A DNA stretch of 40,680 nt from contig JAHDGY010000018.1 of NCBI GenBank assembly GCA_020631555.1, positions 1 through 40,680 on the forward strand, written 5' to 3'. A program made the position numbers and the translations under genes. Below, in pieces: positions 28,801 to 38,131 of the stretch. How positions within the stretch are numbered: the first letter of the stretch is position 1; each line of letters opens with the position of its first letter. The notes beneath the pieces were generated by a model. The model saw only the letters and a program-made list of their open reading frames with translations, was not told where the DNA came from and ran no database searches. The DNA is from Flavobacteriales bacterium (GTDB taxonomy: Bacteria; Bacteroidota; Bacteroidia; Flavobacteriales_D; Parvicellaceae).

Positions 28801-30156
28801 CTAATTCGAAACCCAATCAAATTCATAATCGCAACTACGATACTCATCATTTATTCGAACGTACGTACTTGCCTTTTTCCGATTAACCCACTGTTTAATT
28901 GCTTCTCCCTGTCTTTCTTGTTTAGCGATATTCTGAATCATGAAGTAGTCATCATCAAGATTTGCCTTATGTGGTTTGGTACGGGTAAGGAGCTTTACAA
29001 TCCTATACGCTTCGGCACCACCCTTTTCTTTAAAGTAATTGGGTTTAGAAACATCTCCAACCTCCAATGGATCTATAGCCGGAAACAACTGTGGATCCAA
29101 CTCATTCATTGAAATTCTGGACTCCCCTGTGTTTACATTATAAAATACGCCATTTCCATTTTTAGTATCCTCATCCATTGAGTACTTTGCAACGGCCTGC
29201 TCAAACGTATACTTTCCTGTTGATATTTCATTTAAAACAGTATCCAATTTAGTTTTGCACGCCATTAACTCTTTAATACCAACTTTTGGGACCTTCAAAA
29301 TATGCCTTCCTCTATACCTTTCTCCTCGCCTTTCATACAACTCTAGAATATGAAATCCATACTCAGTTTCAAACACTTCCGAAATGCTTCCCTTCTGCAT
29401 AACGAATGCCACTGCATCAAACTCTGGGACAAATGTTCCTCTACTGACCCAATCAAATTCACCGCCCCTAGCCTTACTTCCTGGGTCGTCAGAACCAGTT
29501 AATGCTTCAGTAGCGAAAAACTTTTTACCTTCTACAATATCTTGTCTTATTTGATTAAGTTTGTTTTTGGTTTCATTTTTTTCATTGACACCAATTTCAG
29601 GCTTGATTACAATCTGTGCTATTTCAACCTGAGAATTCACAAGCGGCAGACTATCTTTTGGAATCTTTTTGTAAAATTCTTCAACATCGCGTGGAGTAAC
29701 TTGAACCTCTGCTGTAATTTTCTGTCTCATCCGATCCGCGAGTAATTTATCTCTAATCACATCCTTAAATTCCTCCTTAATTTCAAGAATAGATTTTGAA
29801 TAGAACTTTTCAAGTTCTTCTCTACCCCCGATTTGCATTTCAAAATAACGGAGTCGATTTTCCAATTCGGCCTCAACCTCGTTGTCAGAAACCTCTATAC
29901 TATCAATTTCCGCTTGATTGGTCAACAACCCTTGAAAATACAAGTCCTCCAAAATCTGACATTCAGACTTTGAATTCATATTGACCCCTTGTTGAATCAA
30001 TTGAATACGCTGCTGTTCATATTCCGATTTCAAAACAATGCTATTACCTAATACGGCTATGACCCCGTCCACAACCTCACCCTGTTGCCCAAAGCCAATC
30101 GACAACCACAACACACTTAATAGCATCAACTTAAATCTTCTCAATTTTCCCTGCAT
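28801..30156 (-). CDS. SurA-like periplasmic peptidylprolyl isomerase
   Basis: This 451-residue protein has a signal peptide ending in GFGQ and a SurA N-terminal helical domain (DGVIAVLGNSIVLKSEYEQQ, residues 30-49). A clear PPIC rotamase domain follows at about 175-275 (VEIAQIVIKPE, then GEFDWVSRGTFVPEFD and YGFHILELYERRG). A second, more divergent rotamase-like segment lies at about 283-390. SurA assists outer-membrane protein folding in the periplasm. It is the third of three related genes in a row. The long start at 30156 overlaps the lipoprotein gene by 26 bases; the Met at 30126 is the alternative but lacks the basic signal-peptide head. Confidence 0.9.
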   Translation of the reverse strand: MQGKLRRFKLMLLSVLWLSIGFGQQGEVVDGVIAVLGNSIVLKSEYEQQRIQLIQQGVNMNSKSECQILEDLYFQGLLTNQAEIDSIEVSDNEVEAELENRLRYFEMQIGGREELEKFYSKSILEIKEEFKDVIRDKLLADRMRQKITAEVQVTPRDVEEFYKKIPKDSLPLVNSQVEIAQIVIKPEIGVNEKNETKNKLNQIRQDIVEGKKFFATEALTGSDDPGSKARGGEFDWVSRGTFVPEFDAVAFVMQKGSISEVFETEYGFHILELYERRGERYRGRHILKVPKVGIKELMACKTKLDTVLNEISTGKYTFEQAVAKYSMDEDTKNGNGVFYNVNTGESRISMNELDPQLFPAIDPLEVGDVSKPNYFKEKGGAEAYRIVKLLTRTKPHKANLDDDYFMIQNIAKQERQGEAIKQWVNRKKASTYVRINDEYRSCDYEFDWVSN

Positions 30157-31015
30157 CTATTGCTTCTTTAACTAATTCCGTTCTGAGTCTCGTCCGAAGA
30201 CTTCTAGCATCTATGTTGCTTAAAATAACTTTAATCTTTTCCTTCTCAAATTCAATTGGCGAGGTAGTATTCTTAGAACGATAGTCCAAAATGTTCACGA
30301 AATACACATTTGAACTATCCTGAAACGCGAATTTCCCTTTTCTCTTAATGAAATCATTCATCCGAACTCCTTTCCAAGGGATATTCTCCAACAAATCAGA
30401 CGCGTAAGTCCAAGACTCCATACCAAAATAATAATCTTCTCCATACATATTCGCATAAGCTTCCAACTGACTTCTGTCTTCATCCGATCTAATTAGATAC
30501 CATTGCCAAACCTTACCAAGGTCTTGCGCAGTCTTTTTCACCTTCAAATAAACGGCTTTCACAATATCGTATCTAAGTCTAAACTCTTTTTTGTGTTTTT
30601 CGTAATACTCCTGGACTCTCTTCATGTTTACATTAGTATCGAGTTTCTGCTGCATAAACAACTTCTCGTACTCATAAATAATCAAGGATCTTTTGTATTC
30701 TGCTAGCTGTCTTTCAATATTCTTACTGTCCTCCGGTAAAACTTCTAAGGCCTTTTGGTATAACACCTCTTCTCTAACCCAAGAATTAATATAGTCAGAG
30801 TACAATCTATTGGTGTCAATCGTATCGGAAGAATCGCCAATTGCGACTTGCACATCATCAAGAAATAAGGTCGAAGTACCTACACTTGCTACCTTGATTC
30901 GTTCAAGGTAGCCACTTTCGACAAGACAACCAGATAGCAACGTACCAAATAGAAACCAAAAAATTATCCCGACCTTAGTCGGGATAATCCAAATATTCCT
31001 TTGTTGTAATTTCAA
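30131..31015 (-). CDS. SurA-related lipoprotein lacking an evident rotamase domain
   Basis: This 294-residue protein has a lipoprotein signal with the lipobox LSGC (Cys30). Its middle (SDYINSWVREEVLYQKALEV, then a helical, charged region) looks like the helical chaperone part of SurA or PrsA proteins. I do not see the G-x-F/L-x-W and YGFHI elements of a PPIC domain. Its place between two rotamase genes suggests a membrane-tethered partner in outer-membrane protein folding. Residues 10-18 of the signal peptide (IIPTKVGII) are encoded by a palindrome, an odd feature described separately. The start at 31015 lies 3 bases from the upstream stop. Confidence 0.72.
   Translation of the reverse strand: MKLQQRNIWIIPTKVGIIFWFLFGTLLSGCLVESGYLERIKVASVGTSTLFLDDVQVAIGDSSDTIDTNRLYSDYINSWVREEVLYQKALEVLPEDSKNIERQLAEYKRSLIIYEYEKLFMQQKLDTNVNMKRVQEYYEKHKKEFRLRYDIVKAVYLKVKKTAQDLGKVWQWYLIRSDEDRSQLEAYANMYGEDYYFGMESWTYASDLLENIPWKGVRMNDFIKRKGKFAFQDSSNVYFVNILDYRSKNTTSPIEFEKEKIKVILSNIDARSLRTRLRTELVKEAIDAGKIEKI
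30963..30988. repeat. REP-like palindrome inside a lipoprotein gene
   Basis: Arms attatcccgac (30963-30973) and gtcgggataat (30978-30988) are perfect complements around the four-base loop ctta. The GC-rich tip TCCCGAC/GTCGGGA stands out from AT-rich surroundings. It falls within the signal peptide of the lipoprotein gene and is translated in frame. No second copy occurs in the window. Confidence 0.75.
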
Positions 31016-31018
31016 TTT

Positions 31019-32971
31019 CTATTGAATAGAGTAAAGCACTTCTTTGTTAATTTCCACAGGAAACTTATTCCTTAAACTATCAATCCATTTACTCTCCAAT
31101 TCCTCTTGGTAACCGGCAATAACAAGACCTCTTGCCTCATCCAATTTTTTCACAGATGGCTTAATGATCTCCTTAACGTTTACAATCACATATTGACCGT
31201 TATCTAACTTTACAGGTGAATTTAATCCCAACTTAAACTTATTCTTAGATAATACTTCGTGATCTTCAACCACTAACGTATCCGATTCTAACTCCACATT
31301 AAGCTGAGATTTTTCATTAATTCGAGCTTGTAGCTTATCTGGAGCCTCAGAGCCCTTCTTTAAAGACTTGAACACTAACTTAGAAATAGATTTGTCTTTA
31401 CAAGTGTAAACATCAGCATTCATTCTTTCTGGCCATTGAAATTTGTTGGTATTTGACGAATAAAAAGACGCTAAACCAGAGGAATCGATGGTGGCCTTGG
31501 TCCACACCTTTTTATCTGTTAATTCAAATAACAGAATACCATCTCTATACTCTTTCATCAAATCTTTGAACTTAGGATATTTGTTTTCTAGATTTGACTT
31601 TTCATAATGCATCACCTTGCCATCAGCGAATTTATTGAACACATCCATGGTCATTTCCTCAGGATTTTTCTTCGGCCCTCTCAATCTACCTTGCATTGCA
31701 GCAAGATGCTGGGCAAATTCATCGACAGAGACACTTTGATCTGCAAAACTAAATAACTCTCCTTTGACCTTGTTGAGTACTATTTCCTTAGTCCAACTAC
31801 CGGTCAAGAATGATTCATCAACAAGGTGAATCAAGTTGTTCAACTTATCCCGGTCTACCTTAAAGTTATACTCTTTCTTCAAGGACTGTACAAATGATTG
31901 TTGCAACATAACCGATCTAGAGTCCTTAGCAATTCGCTGCTTTATTGTACCCTTTGCCTCATCCAAAGTTCCAAGCGGTTTCTTTTCAAGCCTTTTGGCT
32001 ATGTGCCACCCAAATCTAGTTTTAAATGGCTTTGTATAGGCCCCATCTGCCGCAAGAGCAAAAACAGCCTCATCAAAAACGGGGTCCATATCACCAACAG
32101 AAAACCAATTTAACTTTCCGCCTTTCCTACCAGAAACTTTGTCGTCCGAATACTTTTCTGCTAGTTCCTCAAATGAATCACCTTGTTCAAGTAACTGATA
32201 TATTTCATCAATTTTGGCCTTAGAACCATCCTTTACTTCACCTTCTGGTGGACGTATCATAATGTGAGCGGCCAACATTTTACCTCTTGCCTTCCGTTTT
32301 CCAGTTAGCTTTACTATGTGATATCCAAATTTGGTTCTCACTGGCTGAGAAACTTCGTTCAAGCCCAAGCTATACACGGCAGTCTCAAACGGATATACCA
32401 TCTTAAACCCAGTAAACCAACCCAAGTCTCCTTTGTTATCTTTTACCGAAGGATCTTCAGAACCGTTTTCGCCACTAGCGACAGCAGCAAAATCTCCAGT
32501 CTTCACAATTTCATTTCTTAACGTCTGAATTTTTTTGAACGCCTTCATCGTATCAGAAGGCGACGATCCATCCTTACACATTACCAGAACATGACTAGCC
32601 CGAACCTCCCACTTTAATCTATCATAAGCTTCATTAATAAACCCTTCATTCATCTTCTCGTCAATTAGGTAAGGACGAGCCAGTTGCTCACGATATCCTT
32701 TTAACTCTCTGACAAATTTCGGTACTGTGTCTAAACCTAATTCTTCGGCTTCCGTGACCTTCAATTTGAACTTCACAAACAACTCCATGTATTCGTCCAA
32801 TGAAGCTTGATCTACTTTAGGATCCTTATTATTCTTTTTATAAATGTTCTCGAATTCCCGCTTGCTAACAGGATTACCATTTACTTTCATTATCACTTGA
32901 TTCTGAGCGAAAACTTGCCCACTTGCAATAACAGCAAACGCCAATAAATTGCATAGAAATCGGCTATTCAT
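31019..32971 (-). CDS. Periplasmic peptidylprolyl isomerase with two PPIC domains
   Basis: This 650-residue SurA/PpiD-type foldase has a signal peptide (cleavage near VFAQ, residue 23) and a helical N-terminal domain with VNGNPVSKREFENIY. Two rotamase domains follow. The first (about 124-224) includes ASHVLV, GDLGWF and FGYHIVKL. The second (about 234-330) includes AAHIMI, GKLNWFSVGDMDPVFDEAVF and FGWHIAK. The C-terminal half is another helical, substrate-binding-like region. It probably acts on outer-membrane clients. It starts 11 bases after guaB's stop on the same strand and runs into the lipoprotein gene with a 3-base gap, so guaB and the foldases appear to be one operon. Confidence 0.9.
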   Translation of the reverse strand: MNSRFLCNLLAFAVIASGQVFAQNQVIMKVNGNPVSKREFENIYKKNNKDPKVDQASLDEYMELFVKFKLKVTEAEELGLDTVPKFVRELKGYREQLARPYLIDEKMNEGFINEAYDRLKWEVRASHVLVMCKDGSSPSDTMKAFKKIQTLRNEIVKTGDFAAVASGENGSEDPSVKDNKGDLGWFTGFKMVYPFETAVYSLGLNEVSQPVRTKFGYHIVKLTGKRKARGKMLAAHIMIRPPEGEVKDGSKAKIDEIYQLLEQGDSFEELAEKYSDDKVSGRKGGKLNWFSVGDMDPVFDEAVFALAADGAYTKPFKTRFGWHIAKRLEKKPLGTLDEAKGTIKQRIAKDSRSVMLQQSFVQSLKKEYNFKVDRDKLNNLIHLVDESFLTGSWTKEIVLNKVKGELFSFADQSVSVDEFAQHLAAMQGRLRGPKKNPEEMTMDVFNKFADGKVMHYEKSNLENKYPKFKDLMKEYRDGILLFELTDKKVWTKATIDSSGLASFYSSNTNKFQWPERMNADVYTCKDKSISKLVFKSLKKGSEAPDKLQARINEKSQLNVELESDTLVVEDHEVLSKNKFKLGLNSPVKLDNGQYVIVNVKEIIKPSVKKLDEARGLVIAGYQEELESKWIDSLRNKFPVEINKEVLYSIQ

Positions 32972-32982
32972 AATTTAGTTTA

Positions 32983-34500
<1,518 letters not shown>

Positions 34501-34834
34501 ATAAATATACACGGTTCTAATACCACTAACAGAAGAGATATCGAATAGCAAAAAAAACCCACACAACTAAAGATTTAAATAAACCTCAAAAAAACACGAA
34601 TGAGAACGCAATTTCGGGTCTGTAATCCGCCCGGACCAAGGTCAGCGGCACGCCATTGCCAAAACAATTTAGCTCCCAATTAAATTACTGTTAGGTTTAC
34701 CAAATGTGTCGTGTGGGCCGATGTCTACACATCTAGGACGATTTATAGCCCGTAGCTATTCGATCCATTCCACAAAATTACCCCAATAATTGAGCAATTC
34801 AAACCATGTAGAACATTTTATATTTTTACCTCCG
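34501..34834. other. Intergenic stretch between guaB and the thioesterase gene
   Basis: Between the guaB promoter region and the next gene I find no convincing open frame. The middle (around 34620-34670 and 34710-34760) is richer in G and C than the surroundings, with short possible pairings but no long hairpin. It may be the worn remains of a gene or a divergent promoter region. Confidence 0.4.
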
Positions 34835-35236
34835 ATGCAAAACTTAATGGATTATACGAGTGATTACGACCGCTCGATGGGAAGGACAATTATTACCCTA
34901 AACAAAGGAGAACTTGCTACCGAAATGGAAGTTCGAGAGGACCACTTGAGTATTGTAAAAAGTTGTCATGGCGGCGTCATTGCCGGAATGATGGATGCGC
35001 TTCTCGGAACTACGGCTTTAACTCTAGTAAAAGAAAAAGGATGGTTCGTTTCTACTATTGAATTCAAAATAAATTATTACAAACCTGTAGCATTAAATCA
35101 AACACTCGTAGGAACCGGTGAAGTTGACTTTGAAGGTAAGAACATTATTGCGACTATAGGAGCAATTAGAATAAAGGATACAGACGAAATTGCTGCTAGA
35201 GGCTTAGGAACGTTTAAAATATTTAGACCGAAATAA
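34835..35236 (+). CDS. PaaI-like hotdog-fold thioesterase
   Basis: This 133-residue protein (from the chosen ATG) fits the 4HBT/PaaI thioesterase family. It has the helix-start segment CHGGVIAGMMDALLG, in which HGG and the Asp of the central helix are typical active-site neighbours. The following strands (FVSTIEFKINYYKPV) fit the hotdog fold. It likely hydrolyses acyl-CoA or acyl-ACP thioesters in the cytoplasm; the substrate is unknown. The frame extends to a TTG at 34790, adding 15 residues. I prefer the ATG at 34835 because it begins where homologues usually do. The folate gene follows 42 bases downstream on the same strand. Confidence 0.85.
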   Translation: MQNLMDYTSDYDRSMGRTIITLNKGELATEMEVREDHLSIVKSCHGGVIAGMMDALLGTTALTLVKEKGWFVSTIEFKINYYKPVALNQTLVGTGEVDFEGKNIIATIGAIRIKDTDEIAARGLGTFKIFRPK

Positions 35237-35278
35237 GTGTTAACAATTCTAGATCAAAACCTGTGCTAGCTGCTATTG

Positions 35279-35851
35279 ATGATGATAAAAAATGAACTCA
35301 GAAAAACATATTTAAGCAAGCGAAGAGCTTTGAATTCAGAGCAAATTGCCGACGGATCGTCAAGAATAGTTAATTCGTTCGAGAGATTTTGTGGATTTGA
35401 AAATCAAATCATACACTGCTTTATTTCCATTCAAAAGAATAGTGAAATAGATACTTCCATTTTCATTGCAAAAGCACTCTCCAGTGCAACCTGTAAAATG
35501 GCAGTTCCGGTTGTAATTCCGGACACAAACGAATTTAAATCCATAGAAATAAACAAGACCACCGAGTATCATACATCAGCAATGGGAATTTGCGAGCCTG
35601 TAACTGGAACGATACTAGCCCCTACAGAATTTACTGTAGTGGTGGTACCCCTGTTAGTTTGCGATCAAAATGGCCAACGCATCGGGTATGGAGGGGGCTA
35701 TTATGACCGCTTTCTTGCCAAAACTAGTACAATCTGCAAAAAGGTTGGAATAAGTTTCTTTGAGCCAATTGAGAACAACTGGAAAACTTCCCCACACGAC
35801 CAACCGATAGATTTGCTAATCACCCCAAAACAAGTAACTTATTTTCGGTAA
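35279..35851 (+). CDS. 5-formyltetrahydrofolate cyclo-ligase
   Basis: This 190-residue enzyme uses ATP to convert 5-formyl-THF to 5,10-methenyl-THF. The diagnostic motif GQRIGYGGGYYDRFL is complete in the C-terminal half. The N-terminal basic RKTYLSKRRAL segment and the closing DLLITPKQV are also family-typical. The start region reads TTG ATG ATG; I chose the first ATG at 35279. The next gene begins 94 bases later. Confidence 0.94.
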   Translation: MMIKNELRKTYLSKRRALNSEQIADGSSRIVNSFERFCGFENQIIHCFISIQKNSEIDTSIFIAKALSSATCKMAVPVVIPDTNEFKSIEINKTTEYHTSAMGICEPVTGTILAPTEFTVVVVPLLVCDQNGQRIGYGGGYYDRFLAKTSTICKKVGISFFEPIENNWKTSPHDQPIDLLITPKQVTYFR

Positions 35852-35945
35852 AGTAATGCAACTATTGAACATTTTGCTGTTTATAGAATTTGATGCGTAC
35901 CAAGAATTGCAGGTTGCAATTTCCGTATGATTGCATCAGAGAATC

Positions 35946-36884
35946 ATGAGATTTGCGAATTTAATAACGACAAGCACAATCATTTTCATCGGAACCTCTT
36001 TGTTTGCGCAAAACAAAAAGATAGACGAATTAGAAGCCCTCTTTGATCAAAAAAGGTTTGGAACGGTGGTGAGAAAAGCTGAGCGCATGCTACTTTCTGC
36101 GGACTACCAAAACAATAGTATAGTTCATTACTTCTCTTGTTTATCTAAATTTGAACTTGGACGTATAAAGCAAACCCCGAAACGATTTCGCCAGTTCAAT
36201 ACGCAAAGGACTATTCGTGATCTTCTAGACTTTCCTGTCTCCAATAACCTTGCACTGTGCAACTATTACAGTTATAGCAATAATTTTCGCCTTTTAGCGG
36301 CTCAACAAGTTATAGAACTTAGTCAAATCCAAGACAATCAATCATCTATTGAACTTTTACTGGGACTAAATAGGTACTTTGGAACCGCAGATTCATTACA
36401 AAATATGAACTTTTCAATTGATTCGGAAGCGAACCCCTTGACAACTGAAAATCAACATAATTACAATAGCTCGGACCTTGAAAATGCAAATTCTGTAAAC
36501 CCAACTCGCTCCAAAATCATCAAAACGGCCAAAAATCTGAAAGGAATAACCTACGTTTATGGTGGAACCACCGTAAAGGGATTCGATTGTTCAGGATTTA
36601 GTCAATTTGTATTCAACAAAAATCAAATTCGAATACCCAGAACCGCCAGCGAGCAAGCTAAATCTGTAAAAAAAATCAAGTTAAAAAAAGCACAACAAGG
36701 TGATTTAGTGTTTTTTGGCCCAAACAATATAAAAATCACTCACGTCGGAATTGTTATTTCAAAAGAGGGAGAGCCATTAGCTATGTTGCACTCCTCGTCT
36801 AGTCGAGGAGTAATGAAAACTGTTATTAAAGAAGATCCGTACTGGAGGGCCAGGATTCTCTTTGCTGGTCAAGTAATAAATTAG
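35946..36884 (+). CDS. Secreted NlpC/P60 (C40) cysteine peptidase
   Basis: This 312-residue protein has a signal peptide (MRFANLITTSTIIFIGTSLF, then AQ), a helical middle of unknown role and a C-terminal NlpC/P60 domain from about residue 193. The catalytic Cys215 is in FDCSGF and the His266 in THVGIV. The third polar position is probably the His of LHSSSSRG. The opening YVYGGTTVKG is standard. Such enzymes cut D-Glu-diaminopimelate bonds in peptidoglycan. The frame extends to a TTG at 35931, but the ATG at 35946 gives a better signal peptide. It is followed after five bases by a small candidate lipoprotein gene. Confidence 0.92.
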   Translation: MRFANLITTSTIIFIGTSLFAQNKKIDELEALFDQKRFGTVVRKAERMLLSADYQNNSIVHYFSCLSKFELGRIKQTPKRFRQFNTQRTIRDLLDFPVSNNLALCNYYSYSNNFRLLAAQQVIELSQIQDNQSSIELLLGLNRYFGTADSLQNMNFSIDSEANPLTTENQHNYNSSDLENANSVNPTRSKIIKTAKNLKGITYVYGGTTVKGFDCSGFSQFVFNKNQIRIPRTASEQAKSVKKIKLKKAQQGDLVFFGPNNIKITHVGIVISKEGEPLAMLHSSSSRGVMKTVIKEDPYWRARILFAGQVIN

Positions 36885-36889
36885 AAATC

Positions 36890-37084
36890 ATGATAAAACC
36901 AATCACCCTAATAGCAACTTGCCTAATGGTTGCATGTTCCCCTTCCGACAAAAACCCCAACGAAAGCAAGCCTTCAAATGTGTTATTTCTTGCTTCCCAA
37001 TTAGCCCCCAATAACGGTAAAATATACCAGCCAATGTTCAATGAAAAAAATACTATAATCGACCTTTTTGGCTTTTGCTTGTGA
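36890..37084 (+). CDS. Small candidate lipoprotein, possibly truncated
   Basis: This 64-residue frame starts five bases after the peptidase stop. It has a hydrophobic N-terminus followed by LMVAC-SPSDKNPNE, a passable lipobox with Met at the usual Leu position. After that, KPSNVLFLASQLAP resembles the N-terminus of lipoprotein sulfatases (KPN-V/I-L-F), but the metal-binding Asp pair is replaced by Ser-Gln and the frame stops soon after. It may be a genuine small lipoprotein or the stub of a lost larger gene. The decayed region just downstream favours the second reading. Confidence 0.4.
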   Translation: MIKPITLIATCLMVACSPSDKNPNESKPSNVLFLASQLAPNNGKIYQPMFNEKNTIIDLFGFCL

Positions 37085-37334
37085 TCAATTAATATCCTAC
37101 ATTCGTAAATAGGAAAACCCACTAAACATGAATTTTTACATCAACCAATCAGTAAATGAAAGAAATAATCAGCCTCCGACTTACTTTTGTACGCTTTTCG
37201 ATGTAGACTTTTAAAGTGTGAACATGTCCATCTAATAATTTAAAATATTCTTTCAATCCTCATTTCCCAAATGAAATACATCATAATCCTAATATTAAGT
37301 ATCGTCACTTTAGGAACTGTTTATTTATCAATTT
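37085..37334. other. Gene-poor stretch leading into an IS end
   Basis: About 250 bases with no clear gene. A frame of 28 codons begins at 37129 (MNFYINQSVNERNNQPPTYF) without any support. At 37271 an ATG opens a hydrophobic peptide that ends where the IS end begins; it is listed as a pseudogene. Confidence 0.4.
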
Positions 37335-37336
37335 GA
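37271..37336 (+). pseudogene. Signal-peptide stub cut off at an IS end
   Basis: The frame encodes MKYIIILILSIVTLGTVYLS and one further Ile, then meets TGA at 37334-37336. The GA of that stop belongs to the GAGACC terminus of the IS-like repeat at 37335. It looks like the signal sequence of an exported protein whose remainder was lost when the element inserted or when flanking DNA was deleted. The identity of the original gene cannot be recovered. Confidence 0.45.
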
Positions 37337-37716
37337 GACCTTTGCGCATAAAGTAGTTTCAGATTGTTGATTAAGTTCTGTTGTTGGTTGATTTTTCATT
37401 CTATACATCCTTTATATTGTTGCTGATAAATGAGTTACAAACAGACCAATATATCTCAGATGAGTTTTGCCAGTTACGATGTTGATCGACGCACGTCGAA
37501 GAATAAGTTTTTCAAGGAGATAGACACTTTAATCGATTGGTTACCGATCGAGAAGGAGTTAAAAAAGGTAGTTCGTTCGGGAAAAAAGGATTGTATGCCT
37601 TCTTGTAGGCTTCCCCTTTTTAGTACAGTTCTAAATTAGAGAATATTCATTTATGTTTTCGAGACCTTTGCACATAAAGTAGTTTGAGATTGTTGATTAA
37701 GTTCTGTTGTTGGTTG
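37335..37716 (+). mobile_element. Decayed IS5-like element fragment between two direct end repeats
   Basis: Two 56-base copies at 37335-37390 and 37661-37716 differ at two positions and begin with GAGACCTTTGC, the form of an IS terminus. Between them lies the start of a transposase gene. Both copies point the same way, so they are not the two inverted ends of one intact element. The interior to the right of the second copy and any right-hand terminus are missing. The simplest reading is nested or tandem insertion followed by deletion. Confidence 0.7.
37430..37639 (+). pseudogene. N-terminal stub of an IS5/IS1182-type transposase
   Basis: The 69-residue frame begins 40 bases inside the first end repeat. 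It contains FFKEIDTLIDWLPIEKELKK, which matches the N-terminal L-I-D-W-x-P-I-E-K segment of IS5-type transposases. The following part should read as G-x-P-S-Y-x-x-L-L-L-F-K. Here it is PSCRLPLFSTVLN and then a stop, so the copy is diverged and truncated. No DDE catalytic residues remain. It cannot encode a working enzyme. Confidence 0.75.
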
Positions 37717-38026
37717 CGGCAGAACTTCAATGTAGTTTGCGATTTGAACAGTTTCAAAAACTTGAGGGCTTGTTTCAATTACGCAAGTCACTGTGTATTT
37801 TCCAATGTTCAAGTAGGCGCATCCAGGTTTTAAAAGGGGGAGAGCCAGTTCCATTACCAAAGTCCCATTGATAGCTTAATGCATTTGGGTTTGGGCATTC
37901 AAAATGAACCACTAATGGAGAACAACCGGTTGTAGGGTCCGATGTTAATTGTTGACTATTCGACACCACAGGAAATACCCCTAGTAAAGCTAGTAGCATT
38001 AATGAAATATGGTGTTTAAAGGTCAT
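37661..38026 (-). pseudogene. Broken PKD-domain secreted protein
   Basis: The minus-strand frame from 38026 starts with a signal peptide (MTFKHHISLMLLALLGVFPV, then VSNSQQ). It enters a PKD domain (GCSPLVVHFECPNPNALSYQ, then WDFGNGTGS). Near 37833-37842 a one-base change in a run of C, T and A shifts the frame. The next frame continues the same domain (KPGCAYLNIGKYTVTCVIET) to IEVLPQP. The remaining codons up to the stop at 37651 are IS end repeat. The gene is thus both frameshifted and cut off. PKD proteins of this type are commonly surface or type IX cargo proteins; the intact one may have been much longer. Confidence 0.7.
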
Positions 38027-38055
38027 CCGTTGTGGTTTGAACAGGTATAAATGAG

Positions 38056-38080
38056 TTTGTCGCCCAGCGGGGGCGACAAA
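38056..38080. repeat. GC-rich 10-bp hairpin
   Basis: Arms tttgtcgccc (38056-38065) and gggcgacaaa (38071-38080) pair perfectly around agcgg. It lies between the end of the 38132-38734 gene and the start of the broken PKD gene, both on the minus strand. No T-run follows on the minus strand, so a terminator role is doubtful; a leader hairpin is possible. Confidence 0.6.
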
Positions 38081-38131
38081 GCACAGTTATTTATGTTTAC
38101 TTTATAAGAGTAGATTAACAATCTGTTGATT

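Noticed and set aside
36890-37084. N-terminal fragment of a sulfatase
   Set aside because: KPSNVLF resembles sulfatase starts, but the metal-binding Asp pair is absent and no further sulfatase sequence follows; kept only as a possible reading of a small lipoprotein.
37129-37215. 28-codon frame MNFYINQSVNERNN...
   Set aside because: Too short, no signal or motif, and lies in a decayed intergenic patch.
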